The position numbers and the translations under genes are program-made. Below, piece after piece: positions 46,933-58,941 of a stretch of 64,000 nucleotides of DNA (its first letter is position 1; each line of letters opens with the position of its first letter). Source of the DNA: Galeopsis tetrahit (lineage: Eukaryota > Streptophyta > Magnoliopsida > Lamiales > Lamiaceae). Under the pieces are notes generated by a model that searched no databases, was not told where the DNA came from, and saw only the letters and a program-made list of their open reading frames with translations. Where the stretch lies: positions 60,513,028 to 60,577,027 of the forward strand of contig OY776129.1 in assembly GCA_963675135.1 (NCBI GenBank), written 5' to 3'.

Positions 46933-49643
46933 AAGACATTCAAAAGCCTGGAGTTCTGTGAGCAGTGCATTCTTGGCAAAGCCAAGAAGAAGTCATTCCA
47001 GAAGGGTGAGCACACTACCAAGGAGCTGCTGGATTATGTTCACTCAGATGTTTGGGGGCCATCAAGGACTGAAACCATTGGTGGAGGTAAGTATTTCATG
47101 TCAATTATAGATGACTATTTTAGAAAAGTTTGGGTATTCATTCTCAAACAGAAGAGTGAGGCCTTTACAAAATTCAAAGAATGGCTACTTGAGATAGAAA
47201 ACCAGAAAGGAAAGTCCTTAAAACATTTGAGGACAGATAATGGCCTTGAGTATCTATCAGCTGAATTCAATGAATTTTGTAAAGAGAAGGGCATTATTAG
47301 ACATAGAACTGTCCCTCTTAATCCATAGCAAAATGGATTAGCAGAGAGAATGAATAGAACTATTCTAGAACGGGTCAGATGCATGTTAGCTGATGCTAAA
47401 TTACCTAAAAGCTTTTGGAGAGAGGCTGTATGTACTGCATGTTACTTAATCAATAAAACTCCCTCATATGCTTTAGAAGGTAAAACCCCAGATGAGATAT
47501 GGTATGGCAAGTTGTCTGATTATTCAAAACTTAAAGTGTTTGGATGTCAGACATATGCACACATTAGACAGGATAAGCTTGAGCCAAGGGCTCTGAAATG
47601 TATATTTGTTGGCTATCCAAAAGGTGTCAAGGGCTATAGACTGTGGTGCCTTGAATCAGGTCATAAGAAACTAATAATCAGCAGAGATGTTGATTTTAAT
47701 GAGAAGGTAATGGTATCTCCTCATAATGGAAACTCCCATGACCTAGATGGAAGAATTGTAAATGAATCAGAAGAGAGTTTCTCAGCTGAGGTGGAGTTTC
47801 CCACATCAGGAGAGTTGACCCCAGAGGAGGTGGACAACTTTGCTGATGCAGGAGACAACACCCCTGATGAGGTTGTTCCAGAACAGGTTCAAGAAGGTGA
47901 TCAAGAAGATCATTCAGAAGATGATGCCATGGAGGACAACCTCGTTGATCTGAGAAATTACAGTCTTGCAAGAGATAGGCTCAGGAGGCAGATTCACCCC
48001 CCATCTAGGTTTGGCCAGGCTGATCTTGTGTCATATGCTCTGATCACAGCAGAAGAGGTGGAGCATTATGAGCCAAGAAACTACAGGGAAGCAATCACCA
48101 GTCCTGAAAGAGAGCAATGGATAGCAGCCATGTCAGAAGAGTTGCAATCCTTAGAGAAGAATGAGACCTGGATCCTTGTGGAGAAGCCAGACAACCAGAA
48201 GTTAGTCAGCTGTAGATGGCTGTTCAAGAAGAAGCTTGAAGTTGGATTTGGTGGTGCTAGAGAGTAGATCAGATTCAAGGCTAGGTTGGTGGCAAGAGGA
48301 TTCACACAAAGAGAAGGCATAGACTTCAATGAGGTATTCTCTCCTGTTGTTAAACATTGTTCAATAAGATTACTTTTGTCTAAGGTTGCTCAAGATGATC
48401 TTGAGTTACATCAGCTAGATGTTAAAACTGCATTCCTACATGAAGAACTAGCTAAAACAATATATATGCATCAACCTGAAGGGTTTATCATGCCTGAAAC
48501 TGAAAGTAAGGTATGCTTGCTTAAGAAATCATTGTATGGGCTTAAGAAGAGTCCTAGACAATGGTATAGAAAGTTTGATACATTCATGCTTTCTATTGGT
48601 TTTTTAAGAAACAAATATGATGGATGTGTATATATTGGTAAACAAGATTATCTAGAGAGCACCTATCTACTGATCTATGTAGATGATATGTTGATAGCTA
48701 GCAAGAGTATGAGAAAGATTACCCAGCTGTGCTTCAGCTGAGTAGCAAGTTCGAGATGAAGGACTTTGGTGAAGCCAAGAGAATATTAGGCATGGATATT
48801 CTCAGAAACAGGAAAGCAGGAAAGCTGTTCTTGTCCCAGAAGGGTTACATTCAGAAGGTTTTGAAGAGGTTTCTTATGCACCAGTCCAAACCAGTTAGTA
48901 CTTCATTTGGTCAGAAATTCAAGTTGTCAGTCAAGCAATCTCCTCAAACAGCTGAAGAGAAGAAGCAGATGCTTACTGTCCCTTATGCAAATGGAGTTGG
49001 AAGTCTCATGTATGCTATGGTTTGTAGCAGACCAGATCTTGCCTATGCTGTTAGTATGGTGAGTAGATTCATGGAAAATCCAGGAAAGTTTCATTGGGAA
49101 GCTTTGAAGTGGATTCTAAGATATCTGAATGGATCAGAAGACTTAGGATTATTGTTTGAAAAATCAGTTGTTACCAAGAGTCCCTTGCTAGGATTTGTGG
49201 ATTCTGATTTTGCTGGAAACATAGATACAAGGAAATCTTTATCTGGTTATGTGTTTACATTGTATGGCACTGCTATCACCTGGAGAGCAGCTTTACAATC
49301 TATGGTGACCTTATCCACAACTGAAGCTGAATACATAGCATTGATAGAAGCTGTGAAGGAAGCAATGTGGTTGAAGGGCATTCTGAGAGATTTTGGCATA
49401 TTTCAGAAAAGTGTTAATCAGAGCACTATTCATCTAGCAAAACATCAAGTGTTCCATGAGAGGTCAAAGCACATTGATGTGAAGTTGCATTTTGTTAGAG
49501 ACATCTTGGAGAAGAGTATTGTTAAAGTTCAGAAGGTGGCTTCAGAAGAGAATGCAGCTGATATGTTAACTAAGGCATTACCAAGCAATAAGTTCAATCA
49601 TTGCATGGAGTTGGTAAACCTTAGCACCTGGGATGTTCATTAA
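46933..49643 (+). pseudogene. Copia integrase, reverse transcriptase and RNase H, interrupted
   Basis: Continues gag-pol after the TAG at 46930. Integrase: zinc-pair end FCEQCILGK, then catalytic positions in VHSDVWG, LRTDNGLEY and NGLAERMNRT; a TAG at 47326 sits in the usual PQQNG site. After a TAG at 48265 comes reverse transcriptase: RFKARLVARGFTQREGIDF, LDVKTAFLHEEL, SLYGLKKSPRQWY, YVDDMLIAS. A frameshift lies at about 48710-48745, then SSKFEMKDFGEAKRILGMDI. RNase H shows DSDFAGN and STTEAEY, but the CDNQSA-type motif is shortened to NQSTIHLAK and lacks the Asp. Ends at 49643. Confidence 0.93.
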
Positions 49644-49710
49644 GAAGAGAATGGACAAACAGCCTTGAGGAGGGTTGGGAAGAAGGCAATCTTGCATTAA
49701 GGTGGAGAAT

Positions 49711-50315
49711 TGTTAGGATTAATGCAATATTGGATGTCATCTAATATCTATCAGAAGAGTTGCTATTGTTCTGATTTTGGAGTTCAACAAAGTTGGGTTA
49801 AGGTGTAACTCAACTGATAAGGTTTAGTGGTCTTATTAGGAGTCAACTAATCTGAAGTTATTGAGTTTGGACAACTCTGCTGAAGCAAGTTGTCTGAAGT
49901 CAGTTCAGGAGAGTTGGGGCCAAGTCTGCTGAGACAAGTCTGCTTAGCCAAGTCTGCTGAAGTCTAGATTTTCAGAGTTAGTTAATTCTGGTTTTTCTGT
50001 TAGTTAGTTAGTTGGTTAGTGGCGGTTATCCAATGCATTGTACATCTATAAATATACCATCTAGTGCATAGGTTGTGGGTTACTGAATTTGAGAGTTTTG
50101 AGAGATCAAGCTTAGTGAATACTTGTAATATGTAACTTTCATTTGAGATTAGTGAAGAGAGTTTTCTATCCTCCGTGGACGTAGATCATTTGATCGAACC
50201 ACGTAAATCCCGTGTTCTTTCTTTGAGTTCTTTATTCGTTTTCAATTTTTTGTGTTTCTAGTTGTCATGAATTATCATTTGTGAGGAGTTACTTTGTGGA
50301 TACAATTCCATAACA
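49711..50315 (+). repeat. 3' LTR of the plus-strand Copia element
   Basis: Direct repeat of 44955-45569, with the polypurine tract directly to its left. Confidence 0.95.
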
Positions 50316-50320
50316 AAGTC

Positions 50321-51540
50321 CGCTTCACTCACATGAAATTTATAATTATAATGATGTAAATTGACTAATGGAGCTCCAACATAATCTAAGAAATATGGAG
50401 CACAAGTGCATAAATATATTGTTAATTTGTTTTAGGAAAATGACATTAATTTTACATATAAAATACGAAACTCACGTATAAACGCATAAGTTTTCTACTC
50501 CTACTTTTCATTTAAATAATATTCATATTGCTTATTTGTCATTGCTTTAATCATTTCGATAACAAGATTAGTATTTTATTGATTTCTATTTCTATTTATA
50601 TTTATCTTTATCCTTTTTTTTTTTAATGTCTCTTTCTCGCGTATTTGCTCGTCCAGGTCTAGATTTATTTTTTCTTTCTTCTAAGGAAGTATTTTGAGGT
50701 TTCCTCCTTATATATTATCTTTTGTTGAAGACAAAATATTATTTAGGTGTGGAATTTAATCATTTCAATCATAATAATACAATTTTATCCATTTTTACAA
50801 AATAATTTGCTATAAAATTAAATTATGTTATGCTTAAAACTTAAAACAAACACTTATCAGGCTAATTTTTTACTAGTGCAATGCACATACTTGTTTTTTT
50901 TTTTTTTTTTTAGTTAGTAACAACCTATTCACTTTTTTTCTACAACAAAATTATATATTGTTTTATATAGGTTGAAGGTTGGTTCCAAAATTTATTTGGT
51001 TAAAATTCATCTTTAAAAAGAAAATTAAACAAAAAAAAACATTAAATTTCAAAGACACCTTATGTACAATATATGTGATTAGGTAACAATTAAATTATTA
51101 CACTCTTTCCACCCCTTTGTCAGATCGGTCCTCAATTGACTTTTAAGTTTTATCACTTAACAACAAATAAAAATATAAACATAAAAAATATGCAAATTAT
51201 GAAGAAATTTATGATTGTGGTAGACCAATGGACTTTACTAACTTATAAATATGAAGATGAGAAATTAAGGAATGAAGTTGAACATAAGAAAACACAAACT
51301 AATTAGGATAAAAAGATAAATATACCTTAAAATAATTGCGATAATTTTTTTTAGTGTAACACGTGTCAAAAGCTGAAGAGTGACACGTGTCACAAGCAAA
51401 AGAGTTATATTCTCCTTTTAAATATATTTTTTTAAAATTTACATTTAAAATTTTAATTTTTAAAGTTAGTTAAACTCAAAACAAACATCACTAGTGAACT
51501 TAAAGAAAATTTACCATATTCCCCTTACTCCCAATTATGG
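50321..51540. other. AT-rich intergenic region
   Basis: No gene seen. Near 50873 actagtgcaatgcacat recalls the Helitron 3' hairpin on the minus strand, but no partner end was found. Confidence 0.5.
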
Positions 51541-52440
51541 TTGTTGTGGAACCCGAGTTGCAGATTCAATTCATATTCTGTTTAAGTGTTTTTTTGCAAA
51601 ACAAGTTTGAAAAAAGATTGGTTGGTGGGACCTCATTAAAGGATACTGCAAGGGGACCTGTGCTAATTTGTTCCAGTTGATCGACAATAATTATTCTTCT
51701 AAACAATTTGCTTTTATTCTTGTCATTGCTTTGGGCAATTCTGAAGGAACGATGCAATTGGCTTCACTCCGCTGACAAGAAATGCGGTACAGAAGCCCCT
51801 ATTCATAGTTTCAAGGTTGATTGAGCTATTGATTACTGACATAATTTTCTAAACACAAAATGTTTGTTGCATTTGGATTTGCCCTATCCAAAAAAACTGG
51901 GAAGCTTGGGGAAGCAAGGTGGTAAAGGAATTTTGTTATACACTGATGCGACTTTCAACACTAGTAAAAATTTGTTTGTTGTAGGCTATGCTCTGGTGAG
52001 TCAGGATCGATCTATTCTATTTGCAGGCTGCCAGCGTATCTCAAATCCAGGAACAGTAGGGGCGGCTGAACTTAAGGCAATTGAGATTGGGTTAGGCAGG
52101 TGCATCCAAAATAGACTTAGCATTGGTGGCATTCGATCAAACTCTATGTTTGCTATAGAATCCATCGCATCTACTAGTTTGTTGAGCGGACTAGAGAGTA
52201 ACATTGTTCGCAATATTAATTAATGTATGGTGCGTAAGATTCTATTGTGGGATTATCAACATATTTCCAAAAACGTAAATTGTTTGTCTCATATGTTAAC
52301 ACGTCTAGCGCTAGACTCTTCAATTCCTAAAAAATGGTTTGAAGAAGATTGTCCTCATTTATCTTCTGACAAAAAAAAAAAAAAAAAAATTAAATATCCT
52401 AGTTGGACAACATAAACTTTGTATTAATTTATCCAAAAAA
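51541..52440 (+). pseudogene. LINE-like RNase H-domain remnant
   Basis: From 51864 the frame reads GGKGILLYTDATFNTSKN, VVGYALVSQDRSILFAGCQ and TVGAAELKAIEIGLG, then after a stop at 52221 HISKNVNCLSHMLTRLALDS. This is the RNase H fold found at the end of plant non-LTR elements and in their domesticated relatives (acid residues in the TDAT and AAELKAIE motifs). Upstream to 51541 the same reading is full of stops. An A-run follows at 52370-52389 and another at 52435-52442. Likely the decayed 3' end of a LINE; a retrocopied RNase H gene is the alternative. Confidence 0.6.
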
Positions 52441-52442
52441 AA

Positions 52443-53078
52443 ATTATTGAAAAAAAGAATCAACGTGTCCTCACCAATGTAACATTCTGCATTCATGTGT
52501 GGCAACCCCACGTGCGATTTTTTTTTTCTTTTTTTCTCTTTGGTGGAATAATTGAACCGTATAATTTGCGCTCAAGTTTTTCTTTTACACTCTCGGACCA
52601 ATTTCAATATTTTTACTTTTATTTTTTTGTTGTTCAAATTATTTAATTTTTAAAAAAATAATATTATTTACATTATTTTATTTACTTACCCTACTTGATG
52701 ATCAATTTTACCATTTTTATAGTATTTTTTACTGAATGACACACTACCTAAATTTTAGCTAAATCACTTTTAAACAATTCCGTTAAAACATTACAATATT
52801 ACGTCATTATTTTATTACACTAAAAAATAACTTTATTAATATTTATAAAGTTGAAAAGTGTTTACTACCCTCACTTTATCTTTCATGGAGTAATATTAAT
52901 AAATACGGAGTAATTCATTTGTTAAAATCCGTGTCCAATAATTTTGTGTCACCAAGTATGAGACGGAGAGAGTATTACTTTACAAATTGATTCACAATCT
53001 CTCACTACAGACTTAATATATCTATTTTGAGTGGGTCTTCCGTAAACTTAAGTATGTATAAGACTTTTTTTTTTTTAA
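52443..53078. other. AT-rich intergenic region with MITE scraps
   Basis: No gene seen. Around 52860-52980, cttcatggagtaat and gagacggagagagtatta look like the remains of a Stowaway end. Confidence 0.45.
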
Positions 53079-53292
53079 GGAGTTGGTCTAGTGGTGTAGG
53101 CTTGGGACTTAGGAGTATGCTCCTCTCTAGGTCTCAGATTCGAAACCTCTAAGGTGCAAACAATTTCTATGAGATCATGTTCATACAGAGCGCAAAAAGT
53201 TCTGGCTTTAAACGGGACCCGCAAGTGGGCGGTGGGATTGGTCCCCCGGGATTAGTGGTTTAAGACCGGATACTCGAGACTTCAAAAAAAAA
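53079..53292 (+). mobile_element. tRNA-derived SINE
   Basis: The head has RNA polymerase III promoter-like boxes: box A as ggtctagtggtgtaggct and box B as ggtctcagattcgaaacct. A non-tRNA body follows (gggacccgcaagtgggcggt, ggattggtcccccgggatta), then a 3' part ending cggatactcgagacttc and an A-tail. The 3' part matches the truncated copy at 13408-13467. TSDs not clearly seen. Confidence 0.85.
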
Positions 53293-53500
53293 AATGTAAT
53301 GACTTACACTTTTCAGTTACATTTTTCAGTAATATTGTGTTGCACTTTTTAGTTATAATAATTTACATTTTTTATTAAATATTGTGTTGCACTTTTCAGT
53401 TATAATGACTTGCACTTTTTAATAATATTGTGTTGCCCTTTTCAGTAATATTGTGTTGCATTTTTTAGTTATAATGACTTACATTTTTCAACAAAAAAAA
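53293..53500. repeat. AT-rich array, inverse of the 14745-15365 family
   Basis: Repeats of aatattgtgttgcacttttc and ttataatgacttacattttt directly after the SINE tail; the reverse complement of the array upstream of the PRPP synthase gene. Confidence 0.8.
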
Positions 53501-53507
53501 ATAAGTA

Positions 53508-53740
53508 CTCCCTCCGTCCGCCTATAAGCTTCCCATTTTACCATTTTGGTCCATCCGTCTATAAGTTTCTCATATCTTTTTTGGTAAGTACTTTTTCTTA
53601 CACTTCACTTTATATCTTACTTTTTCTCTCTATCTCTCTCCTCTCTAAATCACATCACTTGTACTATATCTATTATTTAATCACTTTTCTTAATCTCTGT
53701 GTCAAAAAGTAACGTAACACTTATAGGCGGACGGATGGAG
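53508..53740. mobile_element. Stowaway-type MITE
   Basis: Ends ctccctccgtccgcctataa / ttataggcggacggatggag with TA flanks (53506-53507, 53741-53742). Same family as the outer element at 24203-24704, opposite orientation. Confidence 0.9.
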
Positions 53741-53742
53741 TA

Positions 53743-55259
53743 TAAGGATTCGAGTGTATTTTATACTTAAATTAATTAATGAAATATATATAAATAAATG
53801 AACTTAGGCTGAGGGAATATTTATTATAATATGCCAATGAATTAAAGAAATTCAAGTTATTATATATAGGGTTTCGCAATAGATAATCTGAGATGGGACA
53901 ATATCCACATAATCAGAAAATACCAAAGGAAAACACAGTTTTGAAGCAGAGCCACTCTTCCAAGTAGCTTTATCCTAGATACTCCAAACAAGGCCCAAAA
54001 AATTGCACTGTATAAATCCAAATTCCTTCCAACCCCTCTTCACTTCAGTGGCTGTGGTGTTGCCATGAAATCTATGTCTTCCCACAATGCCACCTATGCA
54101 TTACCATTATATCTCTTTTGCCCCAAAAAAACAAGATTATTTAATTCGATTATTCAAACAAATACAACATTTTCCCAACTCCTTCATTCTGTGAGCTTTA
54201 GGAGAGGGAGAGAGCGCTCTTGAGCTGAGGCTACTCTGAGTCGCAAAAGGTCACTTCTTCTTCTCCTTCTTTAACTTAATTATATTCTTGAAAACAAAGA
54301 ACCCCCAAACAAATTTTAGGGTATATCCATTGAAAGATCAAGATTTGCCTATTTTTTTAATGCATCTGTTTGTGATCTTGTGTTCTACTTTATGGGTTTT
54401 GCCTAGAATGGGAGATTTAGACATGATGGCTGTGTTATTGTTTTAGTGATCTTAGCTTCTTGTTTATCAAATTATCGGTGCTTGCTCTGTTTCTATGCCT
54501 TTTTATTTATTTATTGTTCAGAAAAGGCTCCAATTCTTGAAACTTTTGTTGATTTTAATGCGTCATAAATTGACTTTTGAGGTGCATTCGTATTCAATCT
54601 TGGTGGGCTATTTCTCTCAGCTGTTAGCCCTGGCTTGTGAATGCAGATTTTTGTTTGGCGGTTTGTGCCACCGCTAGTTCACAGTTGACACCCCCTTCTC
54701 CCAGACCATTTTTTTTAAAGTATGGTTTTTAATGCTTTTTTCGGTACAATCTCTGATATTGAGTTTTTGTTTCATTTTGATTTTCACTTGATTTCTCAAC
54801 CACCGAAATGTGGCCAGCAATTTCAGTGTTGAAACATATCAAACTCTGGAATTTAAAGTTTTCACAATAGAAGTTCACCTGACAATATTCAAACTAGGCA
54901 TCTTCATAGTTCAGTTAAATTTGAGTCTCGATTCGATTTGGTTTTGTCGTTCTCTGTCTTAATCACGCTTGAATCTATGTTAGGATGCATATGAATTTTA
55001 AGTATTTGATTTCTAAAAAGGTTATGCTCCGAGGATTTCAAAGGCTTGAATATCTACCATAGTTTGATAAAATTGCTCAATATGTTAACTTGAAAGTATC
55101 CATACAAATGCCTTGGTTCTTCTGTTATGAAATCCTTTAACTGAAACACTATGACCAAATATCTAACTTTCATATATAACTCTTAGGTGCGAAGAAGCTA
55201 GGTCTCCTACATCTTCAAATCAGTCTCATCAATCACAGAGTTAGGAAGATATATACCTC
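53743..55259 (+). promoter_or_regulatory. Upstream region and 5' UTR of the aminotransferase gene
   Basis: A likely leader exon ends at 54249 (gtcgcaaaag/gtcact) and a second starts at about 55187 (aactcttag/gtgcg), so the 5' UTR would hold an intron of about 0.9 kb. This is inference from splice signals; the donor is weak. Intron-rich leaders often enhance expression. No other gene seen. Confidence 0.45.
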
Positions 55260-58200
55260 ATGGATTATGAGAATTTGAACGAAAATGTCAAGAAATGTCA
55301 GTATGCTGTCCGAGGGGAGCTGTATCTTCGAGCTTCTGAGCTTCAGAAGGAAGGGAAAAAGGTACGTTTGGATATCATACTGAACATTTCTTAAACTATC
55401 TTTTCAAATATCAGCATAGAAAATTCTTTGTCCATAGTTTCAATTCCTTTATTCTTTTTTCATTGTTCTGTTACTTGCTGACAGATTATCTTCACCAATG
55501 TCGGAAATCCTCACGCCCTAGGACAGAAACCTCTGACCTTTCCTCGCCAGGTTTGGAAAAGGACTTCTTATTCGTAGAAATATTTCCATCTGTTCTCTTA
55601 TGCTGCTTTAGTTTGTTTACCATAAGAGGAATCATGTGATAGGTGGTTGCTCTCTGTCAAGCTCCGTTCCTGCTGGATGATCCTAATGTTGGACTTATAT
55701 TTCCTGCTGATGCTATTGCAAGAGCTAAACATTATATTTCCCTTACTTCTGGGGGTCTAGGTATCATATTCGACAATTTTTTAGTCCTGTAATACTATCA
55801 CTTTAAATATATACTCAGTAGAAAAAATGGATGGATATTCCCAATTCATTTATTTATTTTTTCGATGAAATGATGTGTAATTTAACTTTATAAATTTTCA
55901 GTTGTATTTGTGGAGTATATATCTTCAATAATGTGTATAATCTTGATCAGGTGCTTACAGTGATTCTCGTGGCCTTCCTGGGGTTAGGAAGGAAGTTGCA
56001 GACTTTATTGAGAGACGTGACGGATATCCAAGGTTAGAAGAATTGACTGATGCTATGGATGAGAATGCTTTGTAGCTTGTTTAATTAGATGGATTTTATG
56101 CTAATTGTTTTGGTTGTTGTTTTCATGGCAGTGATCCAGAACTTATATTTCTAACAGATGGTGCTAGCAAAGGAGTGATGCAGATTTTACAAAGTATCAT
56201 ACGTGGTGCACATGATGGGGTATAGTTCTTGTTTCATCAGCGATTTCATCCTAATGTTTCCACTCTAATCAAGCTTGCTAAGTATCTTGCTTTTCTGCTA
56301 TAGTGCTATTTTATTATTGGCAATCTTCGTTTTGTCTTCAGATACTGGTCCCTGTGCCTCAATATCCACTTTACTCAGCAACGATATCTTTACTTGGGGG
56401 CTCTCTTGTTCCCTATTATCTTGAAGAGACTGCAAATTGGGGTCTTGATATTGCTAACCTTCGCCAGTCAGTTGCTCAGGCTCGCTCTCAAGGATTAACT
56501 GTAAGCATTCCACGTCTTTTGAATCTTAAAGTTTATGAATAAGCAAAGGCTGGGCTTACATCTGTATATCAAATCCATTTAAGATAGTGAATCAAATTTG
56601 GCCTAACCTGAGGGTATGTTTGATTTGGGATTTAGAGGATTTTAAGCATTCCACGTCTTTTGAATCTTAAAGTTTATGAATAAGCAAAGGCTGGGCTTAC
56701 ATCTGTATATCAAATCCATTTAAGACAGTGAAACAAATTTGGCCTAACCTGAGGGTATGTTTGATTTGGGATTTAGAGGATTTTGAATTCTGGATTTTAA
56801 AATCTTGATATATAGTACTCCAATGAATAGAGTTTTAACTTTATGTCAAATCGATGTGTAAGAGTGTGTGATATTGTAGTATTATATTATTGTTGATGTT
56901 GATTGTAATTGTAATTGTAATGATTGTATGATAATTAGTGTGTTTTGTTGGAAATTGCAAAAGTGAGAATAAAAGGCATGAAAAGTGATAAAAAAGAGAG
57001 TGAATAAAAAAATATATCATATTTGCATTAATGAATCATTGGAGAGAGTGTGGTGTAGAAAAATATTGTATTTATAGGGTTTTTAGGTATCCGTAGGGAT
57101 GGATGTTATTGAGTTAAAAAAATTGGATTCTAAAATCCCAAAGTATAACTGTATTAAGATTTTGAAATCCCAAATCAAACATACACTCTTTGTTAAAAAT
57201 TAGATAACCATGTATTTCTCACCTTGCATGAGCAGAAACATTTGATCTATTTAAATCTTATTCGGAGAAGTTTGCTTTCTACATCATTCATTAGGTAAAA
57301 TACTTGACAATATTTCTTTATCTAATTTACTCTTATGACTTCTATCTTTGCATTTGTGATTAGGTACGAGCCATGGTGATAATAAACCCTGGAAATCCTA
57401 CTGGCCAGTGTCTTAGTATAGCAAATCTCAAAGAAGTAATCAAATTCTGTTACGAAAACAATTTGGTATTGCTTGGTGATGAAGTTTATCAGCAAAATAT
57501 TTACCAAGACGAGCGCCCTTTCATAAGTGCGAGGAAGGTACATATATTCTGATGATATAATGTTCAAACTGTCCCAATAATTCTTTAGTCTTTTCTCTAA
57601 AATTGATGATCTTTTTATCATCCAACTGAGAAGGTTCTGATGGATATGGGTGGTCCCATAAGCAAGGCAGTCCAGCTTGTTTCTTTTCACACCGTTTCAA
57701 AAGGTTATTGGGGAGAATGTGGACAACGTGGCGGATACTTTGAGATGACTAATATTCCTCCACAGGTACAAGTTGTGTCATAATTTCGATGAATTTTAAG
57801 ACCTTCATTGAATACCTTTGAAAAATGCTGGCATAATGAAGAGTAGGAATCAATGTCTAAAGAAAGATGCAGCAGACATATTTTTTTATCGTTAAATAAA
57901 CTAACACTTTATCAATGGCATTCTGTGGGCTTATGAATCGGGTTTATTATAACAACTTCATTTGTCGTGTTTGTAATCTGCTGCAGACAGTAGAGGAGAT
58001 ATACAAGGTTGCTTCCATATCACTGAGTCCAAATGTTCCTGGACAAATATTTGTACGTCACTTGTACTATAGCTTGTGTTCAATAAATTGACAGCTTCTC
58101 ACTGGTTAATAAGAAATATAGGAAAAAGTTAAACCGATTTTCATTGCTCCCATTTGCAGATGGGACTTATGATGAACCCTCTGAAACCTGGAGATATATC

Positions 58201-58941
58201 ATATGAGAATTTTGTTAGGGAGAGGTATGATTGGTTATATTGTCTTCTACATGTATGGATGACGACATTCAGATATATCTCAATTCTTGAGTACTTATAG
58301 AGCGTATTTCTCATTAAAAAAATTGCAGCAAAGGAATCCTCGAGTCCTTGAGGAGGAGAGCACAAATAATGACGGATGGATTTAATAGCTGCAGAAACGT
58401 CGTTTGTAACTTTACTGAAGGTATGTTGTTCTATACTATACAGTAGGTACAAGGCTCGTTTTGATCCCACTCCAAATAAGAAAAGAGACGCCACATCACA
58501 GAAATGATGAAATGTGATAATAATCTAGTTACTTTCTTTCTCATCTCAGGTGCCATGTATTCTTTCCCACAAATCCGACTACCTCCAAAAGCCATCGAGG
58601 CTGCCAAAAAGGCCGGAAAAGTACCCGATGTTTTCTACTGCCTCAAGCTTCTAGAAGCCACAGGCATTTCCACTGTCCCAGGTTCTGGCTTTGGGCAGAA
58701 GGAAGGGTATGTTCATCCTTATTTTTGCTAAAATAAGAAACGTCACTTTTTAGAGTAAAAACATTTGTTTTATGGCAAGTGAGGCTGATGAAGTTGTTTT
58801 TTCCTATCTAGGGTGTTTCACCTGAGAACCACCATCTTACCAGCTGAGGAAGACATGCCCGCCATTATGACGAGCTTCAAGAAATTTAACGACGAATTCA
58901 TGGACCAATACGAAGACTACAAAGGGTATTCGAGGATTTAA
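55260..58941 (+). CDS. GGAT: Glutamate:glyoxylate aminotransferase (alanine aminotransferase-like), peroxisomal
   Basis: Transfers the amino group of glutamate (or alanine) to glyoxylate to give glycine in photorespiration. Exons: 55260-55361, 55485-55550, 55643-55760, 55951-56032, 56132-56219, 56342-56500, 57364-57537, 57634-57765, 57987-58052, 58160-58224, 58329-58420, 58550-58706, 58812-58941. Total 1431 bp, 476 aa, every junction in phase and GT-AG. Class I PLP motifs: IFLTDGASKGVMQIL, VIINPGNPTGQ (about 210-220), LLGDEVYQQN (Asp at about 244) and the Schiff-base lysine in HTVSKGYWGECGQRGG (about Lys286). It ends YSRI; SRI fits a PTS1-like peroxisome signal, where relatives carry SRM/SKM-type ends. 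Length matches the plant family (about 480). Relatives I recall: Arabidopsis GGT1/AOAT1 and GGT2/AOAT2 (AT1G70580). Confidence 0.95.
56503..56784. repeat. 141-bp tandem duplication in an aminotransferase intron
   Basis: Two copies, 56503-56643 and 56644-56784, differ at very few bases. The unit starts just inside the donor (gta at 56501 is not duplicated) and includes the left end of the neighbouring MITE. Confidence 0.92.
56752..57187. mobile_element. MITE in intron 6 of the aminotransferase gene
   Basis: Ends gggtatgtttgatttgggat and atcccaaatcaaacatacac are inverted repeats; the arms continue (ggattttaaaatct against attctaaaatcc). The interior is AT-rich, non-coding. Probably PIF/Harbinger- or hAT-like; the TSD is unclear. 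Confidence 0.75.

Larger units (their letters stand above)
44955..50315 (+). mobile_element. Young Ty1/Copia retrotransposon (plus strand)
   Basis: LTRs 44955-45569 (615 bp) and 49711-50315 (605 bp) are almost identical, start TG and end CA, and are flanked by a perfect aagtc duplication (44950-44954, 50316-50320). A polypurine tract (aaggtggagaat) ends at 49710. Inside is gag-protease-integrase-RT-RNase H in Copia order, broken by three stops and one frameshift. Length and order match a complete element. The primer-binding site is not the usual Met type. Confidence 0.97.

Noticed and set aside
50873..50890. A seventh Helitron end near 50873
   Set aside because: Only a short actagtgcaatgcac match; no 5' end and no flanking element could be identified.
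53079..53292. A functional tRNA gene in the SINE head
   Set aside because: Boxes A and B are tRNA-like, but the arms do not fold as a full cloverleaf and a SINE body and A-tail follow.
57322..57690. 122-aa minus-strand frame over the aminotransferase exons
   Set aside because: Opposite-strand shadow of two real exons and an intron.
58141..58494. 117-aa minus-strand frame
   Set aside because: Shadow of aminotransferase exons 10-11.
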